A DNA stretch of 64,000 nucleotides from Mesorhabditis belari (lineage: Eukaryota > Nematoda > Chromadorea > Rhabditida > Rhabditidae), in contig CAUEEP010000322.1 of assembly GCA_958450365.1 (NCBI GenBank), forward strand, positions 186,001-250,000, in the 5' to 3' direction. A model generated the notes under the pieces. It was given only the letters and a program-made list of their open reading frames with translations. It was not told where the DNA came from and made no database searches. A program made the translations under genes and the position numbers. Positions 35,153 through 46,100 of this stretch are shown here, in pieces (within the stretch, counting starts at the first letter, position 1; every line of letters begins with the position of its first letter).

Positions 35153-38100
35153 ATGCCAAAAATCGAGCCGAAGTTTGAGTTGGCGTTGAGGAGGACGATT
35201 TTTTATTCAGTTCTGATTGTCATTTATCTTTTTCTTGGTGCTACCATTTTGTCGTTGATACGACCACCACGATATGACAAGGTTTGGATGAAGTTTTAGA
35301 TAAATAAACAGATTTGAAGTTAGTGAGAGTGATTTGCGTTGGCATCAGCTTTAATTCAAATTGATAAACCTATTATTTTGGTTGTGGGACCTTTGATACG
35401 CGCCCCGCCCCTTTGCCATTGGCAATCCAACTTTGAGCTCAAATATCTTGATGTTGGGCGATCCAATTGAAATAGTTTTTGTACCAATCGACAGAGAAAG
35501 ACTTGGTGCATCTAATGATACTAAGAATGTTGATATTGGACCGCCCAACATCAAGAAATTTCAGTCCAAAGTTAGATTGCCAATGGCAAAAGGGGCGGAG
35601 CGATCGGACTTTTATCCGCGCCTGCCCTCCTTGCCCTTGGGAATCCAACTTTGAGCTCAAATTTCTTGGTCTTGGGCTCTCCAATTGAAATAGTTTTTGT
35701 ACCAATCGACAGAGAAAGACTTGGTGCATCTAATGATATCAAGAATATTTAAATTGGACAGCCCAACACCAAGAAATTTGAGCTCAAAGTCAGATTGCCA
35801 ATGGCAAAAGGGACGGGGCGCGTATAAAATGTTTGAAAACCAATTATTTTATCAGCATAAAGTATCGTTGTATCATTCAGGGATCACTGGACAAACTGGA
35901 GCGGATAGACGTGAAACGAGCCGAGCTGCTGAACGTTTTATGGGCAGAAACACTCGCAAAATCCGAAAATGATTGGGAAGAGTTGGCAAATCAGAAAATG
36001 GAAGCCTATGAAAAGGCAAGTGATTGAATGTTGTTTAATAAATGTTTAATAAATGAAACAAAGCTTAAAGCAATAGAGTTTATAAGAAAAAATAGCTTTT
36101 TCTTTCGTATGAATGGTAATTGAATGTAAATTTCCAACTTTAACTTTTAGGCTCTTCTCTCGAGCGCTTCCTCGTTGGTCGAGCAAAGGGATTTCTCGTT
36201 TTGGGGCCACTTTGAGCGATCGTTTGCGATGATCACAACGATTGGTTTGTTTTAGTAGTTAACTATTGATTGATTGATCTATTGATCTAACTATTGATAG
36301 CCAAATATCGAATCTAGCTTCAATTTTCGTTTATAGGACCGATCGATTGTCGGGAATTGTCAACATTCGCGAAAATCTTCTGTTTCATCTACGCACTTCT
36401 TGGTGTCCCGTTAACGCTTCTCTACTTGGAGAAATGCAACCAAATGGCCTCATCGTTGTGCTCAACGGTTAGTGAGCTTTGAACTATTTGCCACGAATGA
36501 CAAGATTATTTCTAGGACCACTTTAAGTCGACCTTTCTCAAGTCGACCTTTCTCTTTCTAGGACCATCGCTTAAGCCATGCCTTACTAGAAATGGAAAAA
36601 TTCCAAGCCGAACCTAATTCCACTTTCGTTTTCTTCGCCGATTCTTGGTCGATCGCTCTGAAATTTTGCCTACAGAAAGGAATCGACCTTTTCAACTTGT
36701 AGACAAAACTTCAGAGCAATCCGTCAAGAAACGGCCAAGAAAATGCAGGTGGAATTAGTTTCGGCTTGGAATTTTCCCTTGGAATTATCTATGCCTTACT
36801 ATGCTCAACTTTTCAGGGAAAGACCCTAGTCGCTGCAACGAGTCTCATCTTCTTTGGAGCAATTATCTATGATATTGTTGAACAGGGATCTGATGATACG
36901 GTAAATAAAGGAATTTCTAAAACTAGAAATAGTCTTTAGCCATTTATCGATGCAATGTTCAGTGTCTTCTTACAATTTTCAACGATAGGTGAAGAGGATC
37001 CAAGAGTTAGGTGAGGAAGCTGGGTCCGGGTCCACCAACTGCTAAATTTAGTCCCAAACGATGTTTGTTTTTGCTGACTGAATAAGTTCGCTTTATTTGA
37101 TGACATCAGAATATTCAGTCTACAAGAAACAAAACTCAATCTTGCTAAATTCAGCAAATGCTAAATTTTTTGTTGATTGATGACAATTGTTGTTGATTGA
37201 TCACATTGGAGAAGTTTGGCGAGCTCTTGCGTTGTTTGCATTGGATCGACTTGAATAAGTTGTTCCAATTCATTACTATCGATAGCTGCCGAGCAATGCC
37301 CATGTGGTTCGTCTTCAAGAGGTTCAATACCTTCTCGGAATCGTGCAGACCAGAGCTGGCAGGATCTTTCGGTCAAAACTTGTTCACCAAAAGCGGAACA
37401 GATCACGATGTGATTCGGCAGCGTTTTTGCCCATCTTGAAATCGTAGAGAAGACACGCGTGCACAACATTCTTTTGACTTTCTTTCTCCACCATGATCTA
37501 AAGCAAATAGCAATTAAAAAGTAAAGGCTTTGACTTAGAAAAAGCGTAAAAATAAAGTAAATATTCAAGAGTACAAAGATACAAAAGAAAATCAAATAAG
37601 ATTTCCACATTAAAAAATAGAACATTTTATACCGAGTGAAACTTCTTTTACATCAACCTAGTAACGCTCGGTGTACTCTCTTGATTTTCTTCTTTTAGTT
37701 CATCAATAAGCATTCGTTTCATAATTTTGCAGTACCCTGTACAACAGACCTGGTGAAGGCAGATCTAGCTTCTGGTCGGCTTTGGACTGGCCGGCTGGAC
37801 AGCCCGGCTTTGCAGCGCCGGCTTTGGACAGCTCCGGCATTGGACAGCTGCCGGCTTTGACCTGCCGGCATTGGACTAGCTGCCGGCTTTGGCAGCGCCG
37901 GCATTGGACAGCTGCCGGCTTTGGACAGCTGCCGGCTTTGACCACTGCCGGCTTTGACAGCTGCCGGCATTGACAGCTGCCGGCTTTGGCCTGCCGGCTT
38001 GACGCTGCCGCATTGACGCTGCCGGCTTTGGACTAGCTGCCGGCATTGGACTAGCTGCCGGCTTTGAGTCCGGCTTGACTAGCTGCCGGCTTTGGACTAG

Positions 38101-38616
38101 CTGCCGGCATTGGACTAGCTGCCGGCATTGGACTAGCTGCCGGCTTTGGACTAGCTGCCGGCTTTGGACTAGCTGCCGGCTTTGGACTAGCTGCCGGCTT
38201 TGGACTAGCTGCCGGCTTTGGACTAGCTGCCGGCTTTGGACTAGCTGCCGGCTTTGGACTAGCTACCGGCTTTGGACTAGCTGACTACTTTAGCGAGCGA
38301 AAGTTCTTTTCCATCAATCTAGTAGCATTTAGTAGAATTGCTAAATTGGTAAATCGATTTTGAAAAATTGGCAAATGATAAACGACTAAATCCGTTTAGC
38401 AAAATTGCTAGATGGTGAACCGGTAAATGCTAGGTGGTAAATGGTAAATAGTTTGGTGGACCCGGGCCCTGTAATTCTGTAATTAACAGTACATAACAGT
38501 CACTTGCAGTATCAGCCTCATTCTTCAATTGTTTTTTCAGAGGCTTTTTCACCTACACTCTGTGCTTATTTGGTCTTTCATTGATGTCGGTGACGTTCAT
38601 CATTATTCAACAAGAG
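35153..38616 (+). CDS. TWK-type two-pore-domain (K2P) potassium channel subunit with altered filters
   Basis: K2P subunits dimerise into leak K+ channels in the plasma membrane. Exons seen: 35153-35281, 35881-36015, 36151-36244, 36337-36467, 36817-36900, 36940-37010, 38541-38616; all phases agree and give 240 residues. M1 lies at about 15-36 (IFYSVLIVIYLFLGATIL). The cap helices (44-88) carry RAELLNVLWAETLAKSENDW, typical of nematode TWKs. Pore helix 1 ends TTIG, with an intron inside that Gly codon, the conserved K2P position. M2 contains FCFIYALLGVPLTLLYL, M3 LVAATSLIFFGAIIYDIV, and M4 LFGLSLMSVTFIIIQQE. Filter 1 reads TTIGPID where TTIGYGD is expected; filter 2 reads STIGEED where TIGFGD is expected. 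Intron 2 is GC-AG. The M2-M3 loop is very short. The C-terminus after 38616 is unresolved: a Ser/Asp-rich frame at 38794-38886 is preceded in frame by TGA. It may be a non-canonical subunit or a recent pseudogene. Confidence 0.88.
35388..35826. repeat. Dispersed repeat mosaic, copy 2, in K2P intron 1
   Basis: Same inverted-block mosaic as at 17764-18148, including CCAATCGACAGAGAAAGACT and TTGCCATTGGCAATCCAAC. It makes up most of intron 1. Confidence 0.87.
36596..36776. mobile_element. 181-bp hairpin element in K2P intron 4
   Basis: An arm starting AAATTCCAAGCCGAA (36596-36675) pairs with 36698-36776 (ending TTCGGCTTGGAATTT), with small bulges. It occupies the intron between M2 and M3, where an exon for the missing loop might be expected. 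Confidence 0.85.
37170..37480 (-). pseudogene. Mariner transposase N-terminal relic
   Basis: The minus-strand frame has WSARFREGIEPLEDEPHGH followed by AIDSNELEQLIQVDPMQTTQ and ELAKLL, the second helix-turn-helix of mariner transposases (W..RFR.G...LEDEP...PS..D...L). The frame ends shortly after and no catalytic DDD region is present. Confidence 0.85.
37760..38285. repeat. About 18-bp GC-rich minisatellite (CTAGCTGCCGGCTTTGGA)
   Basis: The right half (from about 38075) is nearly perfect 18-bp units; the left half is irregular, with units of 15-19 bp. This looks like an older edge beside a freshly expanded core. ORFs over it are artefacts. Confidence 0.95.
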
Positions 38617-39359
38617 GTTGATTTGATTTATTTCATTTTTGAATTTATTCTAGTCAATAGTTTGTCTGAGATTCAGAAAAAAGGTAGATATGCACATAAA
38701 AATGGATACCTTATTTTCTCTAATAGTAGCGCTCTAGATTCTCAATATCAACCCCATCCTCTATATTTAAGTTGTGCAAAGTTCGTGCAGTGATCGGGTG
38801 CCTCGTTGATTCACTCCAGTCAAACCAGCAATGTCGATGATGTCGATTTTACTCGATCCGATCTCGATTACACTTCCGATTCCTAGAAAGCTATAACTTG
38901 GTGATCACAAGTTGTCCCAAAAGCTACCCGAATCATCATTCACGCTCCCGTCCTCGGAATCGTTTGAGGAGCCAAGTTCAAACAAAGCATTCGTTCGTCG
39001 GATTACCATTTGCACCAAACGAGAGTGTAGTGAAGCAACGAGATGGTCACGTTCCATTCTTGCCTAATAAGGGGACTTTATTTTGTTATGTAAATCAATT
39101 CACAATGGACAGTGTTTTGATCCCAGTCGCCTCTTCTTTATGTACAATCACCGAACGAGCGATGAGTTTTTTGAAGAGTGAAAGAGCGGAAAGACCAAGG
39201 AGGAAAGCCGCGTCTTCCATGTCTAAATTTGAAAGAATTTTCGAAACAATAGAACTACGACTAGTTGCAATTTCTGCGTACAATTTTCAAATAGGTGCCA
39301 TTCAAATACAATTTTATTATTAAACTTTAGTGCTTTAGAAGCTTTGAAAGGATATGCTT

Positions 39360-39500
39360 AGAATGGTTAGAATGGTTAGAATGCTAGAATGCTAGAATGC
39401 TAGAATGCTTAGAGTGCTTAGAGTGCTTAGAATGTCTAGAATGCTTAGAATGCTTAGAATGCTTAGAATGCTTCGAATGCTTCGAATGCTTAGAATAATG
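39360..39500. repeat. 10-bp array (TTAGAATGCT)
   Basis: About fourteen degenerate copies, giving a spurious minus-strand Ser/Ile/Leu repeat ORF. Confidence 0.9.
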
Positions 39501-40721
39501 CTTTCAGAAATCAAACCATTGAGATTCTCAATATCAACCCCATCCTCAGTCTCGTAGAACATCAGATTTTTCAAGAGAGCACATGCGGCCAAGATTCTCA
39601 AAACGTCATCAAAAGGAAGACATAGCGTGCTAAAGTTTTTCGTGTAACTTTAACCATTGAGCTTACCATTGAGCTTTAACCATTGAGCTTCGAATTTCTG
39701 ACAGTCGAATGCTACTCGCGGATCCATTGCCCAAACGGAAGCCAGCAATACGGAACCTTTCTGAAATTCAACCATTCCGTGAATTCCCTTATTCGGCTCT
39801 AGATTTTGCGTTGTTGAACCTTTTTCAGTTGGACCCATTTGAGAAGCAATTGTAGCAAGGAGCAAAGTTGAACATCGTCTAGAGGAGGCCTCTGAAATAG
39901 GCACTTTACAATTATTTAAGACTACATCGTGCTTACCGTATTTCCTTAGTAATGCATCCGCTAAACAGCGTCGCCTAAATTGCTCGAAATCTCGAGAACC
40001 GCTCCATATCTCTAAATTTGGCTCCTTATCTCTATAACTTTGGTTCCTTATCTCTCTAAATCTTACTTCCCGTATTTCCCCTAAACAGCGTCGCCTAAAT
40101 TCCTCGAAATCTCGAGAACCGTTTATCAGAACCTATCGATGTGGGGTCGGAAAATGTAGTTGACGATGAGATCTTGTGGGGGATTTGAGTGTTGAGCTTC
40201 AGCAATAGCTTGGAAACCAACTCGGCTCGCCGGGGTGCACTACTATTTGAGAAACTACGGTAACAAGATTAGGCCTGGATTAGTGCTATTTCATAGAATG
40301 TTATTAGTACAGTATAAAGTCGGAAAAAATTGGTCAACAAATTGCAGATTGAAAAAAATAACATCACGTTTCGAGCTACAGTTTTCATTTCTGTTTGGCA
40401 AAGCAGAAAGATGGGCTAGCGAAGCAAAATCAAGGAGTATGGATCGGGTTGATGAAGAGGTTTGCATTTTTAGCACTACTAATATAAATGCCGCACCCTG
40501 TACTTACGCCATGGGTTTTTCGAAGTTATTTACTAAAGAGATGATTTAACAAGCGATCATCTTGACTCATTGATTGACAAGCTAAATTCTTTTAGTCGTA
40601 AGGCTAAAGCAAGCCTATTGCCAATCAATATCTAACCAAAAAGTGCTATAAAACTTAGCCTGGTTGTTTTCTTGAGCTATAAGCTTGAGTTTTCTTGAGC
40701 TTGAGTTCAAGTGTTTCTAAT

Positions 40722-40912
40722 GTTGGTTAGGGATGGCTAAGGATGGCTAAGGATGGCTAAGGATGGCTAAGGATGGCTAAGGATGGCTAAGGATGGCTAA
40801 GGATGGCTAAGGATGTCTAAGGATGGCTAAGGATGGCTAAGGATGGCTAAGGATGTCTAAGGATGGCTAAGGCTGGCTAAGGATGGCTAAGGATGGCTAA
40901 GGATGGCTTGGC
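40722..40912. repeat. 10-bp minisatellite (GGATGGCTAA), long copy
   Basis: Eighteen near-perfect units. The 90 bp on each side are repeated around the 41072-41135 array: same flanks, different unit number. Confidence 0.96.
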
Positions 40913-41071
40913 GAGGCTTCAGTGAAATTCTAAATACCACATCAACGCCTAGTTCTTTCAAAGCATCAGTAATCAATAGCTGGAATCAATAGCAATCAAT
41001 GTCTAACCAAAAGAGCTATAAAACTTAGCCTGGTTGTTTTCTTGAGCTAAATCGAAGTTCAAGTGTTTCTA

Positions 41072-41135
41072 ATGTTGGCTAAGGATGGCTAAGGATGGCT
41101 AAGGATGGCTAAGGATGGCTAAGGATGGCTTGGCG
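41072..41135. repeat. 10-bp minisatellite (GGATGGCTAA), short copy
   Basis: Six units between the same flanks as the array at 40722-40912 (TTCAAGTGTTTCTAATGTTGG before, CTTGGCGAGGCTTCAGTGAA after). This shows a segmental duplication followed by unequal change in unit number. Confidence 0.95.
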
Positions 41136-41847
41136 AGGCTTCAGTGAAATTCTAAATACCACATCAACGCCTAGTTCTTTCAAAGCATCAGTAATCAATA
41201 GCTGAAATCAATAGCTGAAATCAATAGCTGGAAAAAACTTTTGAGTTGAAATTGTACAAGAAATTGTACAAGAAACTATAAACTAATTTTTCCAGGACGA
41301 AGAAGGCGATTGGTAGATCGATTGGTAGAAAAAAAGTGGGATTTAGGAGAAAACTTTCAAATTTTCATCACTGCCTTTCTTTTCTTTCACTTTTTCATCT
41401 CTTTTCTGCTTTAAACAAATCAAAAAGTTGTCTTAAAATTGAAGATTTCTATAGTTCTATATTCTATATTCTAATTTCTTTTTTCCATTTTTCGCCATTT
41501 TATTGCTTTCTTGAGAGAATTTTTATTGATATTGATTAAGGAGAAAATTGACAAATATACAAATACAAATACAAAATTTGTACAAAACAAAAAGCACTCA
41601 ATGGAAATGAGATCGAAATATTCGACAATTTGGAGGGAAATGTTCACTTGCAAAAAGAAATAAACAAAAAAAAAAATCCCGTTACTGAAAGAAAAAAAAA
41701 CCCTGTGAGCCACCAGTTGAGAGATTGAAAACAAGAAAAGTAAACACGAGACAAGGCAAAGGTTTTTTGTATATAGGTATGGTTTTCAAATTTGGCATTA
41801 AGATAAGGGATTTGTGTGCAAAGGAAAGTGTTGTAGGCTAGAGTTTT

Positions 41848-42190
41848 GAGCGTACTTTGGTACTTTGGTACTTTGGTACTTTGGTACTTTGATACTTTGG
41901 TACTTTGGTACTATGGTACTTTGGTACTTTGGTACTTTGATACTTTGGTACTTTGGTACTATGGTACTTTGGTACTTTGGTACTTTGGTACTTTAGTACT
42001 TTGGTACTTGGGCACTTTGGTACTTGGGTACTTTGGTACTTGGGTACTTTGGTACTTGGGTACTTTGGTACTTGGGTACTTGGGTACTTTGGTACTTTGG
42101 TACTTTGGTACTTTGGTACTTGGGTACTTGGGTACTTGGGTACTTGGGTACTTGGGTACTTTGGTACTTGGGTACTTTGGTACTTTGGAG
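41848..42190. repeat. 10-bp minisatellite (TACTTTGGTA)
   Basis: About 34 units. The first third is mostly TACTTTGG; later units alternate with TACTTGGG. Five ORFs on both strands are artefacts. Confidence 0.97.
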
Positions 42191-43166
42191 CATAAACGCG
42201 CTGCTTCTGGTAAACTCAATCAATATAAAAGTGACTTTTTTGTGACATAAAAGTGACAATAAAAAGCACAGTTTTCTTCAATTTTCTTCAGTGTTCAGAA
42301 GGCGCAGAAACGCGCACCTTCTGGCGCACACGGGAAAGTCTTTATGTGTACTTTTCTGCGTCAGAAAACGCACAAAAAAAGCCACTTCTGGAACACTCAA
42401 TGAGAAAGGAGTACGGTGAAAGTTTTTGCGTACTCTGCTCGTGTAAACATGCGACTCCTAGTACACGGGAAAACACTATCCTTGCACAAAATCTCAGAAA
42501 TTCATGTTTGAGCTGCGAAAATTTTTTTAGAAAACAATACAAAAAGTGGTGCTTAACGGTGAGGGGAGCGATTATTGGAGGGCCGGGGAGGAGGTCAACT
42601 CTTTGGCCAACTTGCAGCTCAAGTTTAAACACCTTAAACTTGTCAGCTTGGAAAGCTTTGATAAGATTTAGATAGCTTAAAACGCTAGCTTTCCGAAAAT
42701 ATTCGTTTTATCAAAAGCTACTAACAAAAACCTATCTAAAATCGGTCTGTAAAAACTCGACCCCCTGACAATCGCTCGTCCCCGCCGATAACCGTAAAGA
42801 GGCCAAAAAATTGCAAATCTTTTGTCTTCTGAATAACATTTCATCAGAATATAATAAGGAAATTATGTTGTTAAATTGAAGAATTTGGAAGCAGCTGAAC
42901 TGTGCTCAAACGTATCCTTTCTAGTGCACTTGATTCTCGGATTTTCTTGAAAACAAGGTTACTTGACTAGAAAGGAGAAAGATAAGCTTTATGCTTTGAT
43001 GAGTGCGCCAGAAAGCTTGCTTTAAAGTTTTTTTTTTGAGTAACAAGTAGATGGCTTCAAAGCTAAGGCTTGCTCAAAGCTAAAGACTTGCTTTCCCATA
43101 CAAATCACTTCATAAAGCTTTATGAATAGATAAAGATATTGAAATTGAATGAAAGATATTGTAAAA

Positions 43167-46100
43167 TTAAAAATTGACTACGAGTGAAGAAGTTTTTGTC
43201 GTTCCAATTGTTGTAACATCGAGTGTTTCTCGTAATCCCAGCAATTCGACGAGAAACGCGCCGTTGTGTTTCCCGTTGAGGCGTACGTTTTTGCCCTGAA
43301 ATTTTCTCTGTAATCGATAAATGATAATCGATAAATGAAAGCGATAATCGATAATCGATAACTGCTAATCGATAACTGCTAATCGATAACTGCTAATCGA
43401 TAACTGCTAATCGATAACTGCTAATCGATAATCGATAATCGATAACTGATAATCGATAGCTGCTAATCGATAACTGCTAATCGATAATCGATAATGTAAA
43501 TTGTTAATCGATAAACTGTTAATAGTTGAAAAGTTTTGAAACCAATAAAGAACCGAAAAAAAAGAACGCAAAAAAGCAAGCTGAGCAAGCAAGCCGTTTT
43601 TGGGGATCATGCAAAGGATGGAAGGCTTAAAAATACTGTAAATGTCAAAAGCTTATTCATTAAAGTAAACCAGGAGAAAGCTATTTAGTCAACAAGACTG
43701 AAAATCTATTGTTTTGTTGAAGAATTTAGTCAACAAGACTGAAAATCTTTTGTTTTGTTAAAGAATTTGAAAGATATTCAGTCCAGAAAGCTAGCTGAAC
43801 GCTTTCTTCTGGTATAAGTGATGAAAAAGTCCACTGACACTTTGCATTAAACTTGTTCCCATAATTTGACAGTTTTCTACTCATCCCAAAACTCACAATT
43901 TCTGTTTTTTAGAAATCTCTGAAGGTTCAGAGAGCGCTGAACCAGTCGTTCGTCCTGTCAAATGCAGATTGTTTATTTGCAAAACGTTAGACTCAATTTA
44001 TAGATGAGAGGTCTATTTTTGGATGATAAATAAATGGTAAATAATAATAAGACATGCGTAGAAGCTAATTTGCTAATAAAATAATGATTTAATAGCTAAT
44101 AAAGCTAATAAAGCTAGTAAAATGTAAACCTAAAAGTTTCCCAAGTAAAGCTAAGCTAAAAGCATAAGTTTGCAAATCCCAGTCCCAGAATACAGTAAGC
44201 ATTCAGTCAATAAGACTGAATAAGAGATAGCCTAGTGTGTGTTGAAGTGTGATTATCAAAGTCCGGAGTCAAAACCCGGAGTCAAAATCCGGAGGCAAAG
44301 TCCAGAGTCAAAATCCGGAGTCACCGGTGTATAACTTTTCCCTTAGCCAAGCTCGAAAGCAATCACAAAAGCTCACTCGGTGCACTTGGACGAAACGGCG
44401 AGATGCAGCTTTGGTGACCTTTTTGTGTCGAATGGAGCACCGAGCGGGGAAACCGTCGGGATCAACACCGAAGTGACGTCCTGAAATCGATAATCTTTTA
44501 AGAAGCTTGTAAAAACTCTAAAGTATCGTTCGATATATTGATTGGATTTTGATTTGGATCAAATTTAAGTCTCTGAGGACTCTGAGCAAGAGCTCTGAGG
44601 CACCAGAGCGCTAGGTGCGCACTAGGAACGCTAGGTGCGCACTAGGAACACTAGGTGCGCACTAGGAACGCTAGGTGCGCACTAGGAACGCTAGGTGCGC
44701 ACTAGGAACGCTAGGTGCGCACTAGGAACGCTAGGTGCGCACTAGGAACGCTAGGTGCGCACTAGGAACGCTAGGTGCGCACTAGGAACGCTAGGTGCGC
44801 ACTAGGAGCGCCAGGTGCGCACTAGGAACGCTAGGTGCGCACTAGGAACGCTAGGTGCGCACTAGGAACACTAGGTGCGCACTAGGAACGCTAGGTGCGC
44901 ACTAGGAACGCTAGGTGCGCACTAGGAACGCTAGGTGCGCACTAGGAACGCTAGGGTGCGCACTAGGAACGCCGCTAGGGTGCGCACTAGGAACGCTAGG
45001 TGCGCACTAGGAGCGCCCTAGGTGCGCACTAGGAACGCTAGGTGCGCACTAGGAACGCCCTAGGTGCGCACTAGGAACACTAGGTGCGCACTAGGAACGC
45101 TAGGGTGCGCACTAGGAACACTAGGTGCGCACTAGGAACGCTAGGTGCGCACTAGGAACGCTAGGAGCGCACTAGGAACGCTAGGTGCGCACTAGGAACG
45201 CTAGGAGCGCACTAGGAACGCTAGGAGCGCACTAGGAACGCTAGGTGCGCACTAGGAACACTAGGTGCGCACTAGGAACGCTAGGTGCGCACTAGGAACA
45301 CTAGGTGCGCACTAGGAACACTAGGTGCGCACTAGGAACGCTAGGTGCGCACTAGGAACGCTAGGTGCGCACTAGGAACGCTAGGAGCGCACTAGGAACG
45401 CTAGGAGCGCACTAGGAACGCTAGGTGCGCCTCTACTTTGTTCTCGGACAAACGCGAGCTTTCTGGCACACTGATTTGTTAAACCTGATCCAAGCCAGAA
45501 GCTGCCCGTTTGTCCCAACACAAAGTCCACACAAAAGAGAATCCAGTGCGCTAGATACCGTGCATCTGCCAGAGCACAAAGTACATCTAATTCACATCGA
45601 AAGTTTCCTTTTTTTTCAAAAACTTTTGATCAATATATCGACACGAACTCTTGTATTAAATCGCTCAAAAATTTGAAGCCATGCTGGGGGGAAATTCGAG
45701 CAGAAAAACTCACTAAATAAATCTAGGAAAGAAAAAATTGTTAGAGTGAGTACGACGGATGGTTGCAGGGAATTTGAAGAGTCAATTTGAGCAAAAAAAT
45801 CTCTACTATTTTCATAAGTTTTCCACTATTTTTCGTACATTTCACTAAACTTCTCGATTTGGCGAAAAGTGGTGAGAGAGATCTGAAAAATGAAAAAAAA
45901 ACGATGGACTTGGGTGAGCGAAGATTTTTGCGGGAAATTCGTCATATCGAAACGGCAAATTCTCACCCAAATTCCGGGGAAATGAAAGAAAAATGGAAAT
46001 TTTTGAAGAATTTATAGAATAGAGGATGGATAGAGTGCTTTTGAGGGGGTTTATTTGACATAAACGCCGGGTGTCTGGCTTACTGGTTTGATCACTTGGC

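Larger units (their letters stand above)
37022..38469. mobile_element. 1.45-kb TIR insertion in K2P intron 6
   Basis: The left end GGGTCCGGGTCCACCAA matches the right end inverted (TTGGTGGACCCGGGCCC) at 16 of 17 positions, and both are followed internally by CTAAATTT/TAAATGGT-like words. The element starts 12 bp after exon 6. It contains a mariner relic (37170-37480) and a large minisatellite (37760-38285). No transposase of its own was recognised. Confidence 0.8.
38617..43166. other. Region between the K2P and GPCR genes: repeats, no gene recognised
   Basis: 38794-39060 has sense-like composition and might include K2P tail exons (frames reading SGASLIHSSQTSNVDDVDF and LSQKLPESSFTLPSSESFEE), but no consistent splicing was found. 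The word ATTCTCAATATCAACCCCAT occurs at about 38740 and again at about 39518. 39960-40005 and 40083-40126 are direct repeats. The rest is minisatellites and AT-rich sequence. Confidence 0.5.

Noticed and set aside
37161..37625. A 154-residue intact gene
   Set aside because: Only the mariner N-terminal region is recognisable; the first 50 residues are AT-rich read-through and the catalytic domain is missing, so it is a relic.
39650..39904. Minus-strand ORF of 84 residues with balanced composition
   Set aside because: Possible exon but I found no flanking exons or known motif; left out of the gene list.
41846..42259. Five ORFs on both strands with Leu/Trp/Tyr or Lys/Val/Pro periods
   Set aside because: Translations of the TACTTTGG array.
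45787..46017. Plus-strand ORF of 76 residues with ordinary composition
   Set aside because: Antisense inside the GPCR's last intron, no splice partners or domain recognised; may be chance.
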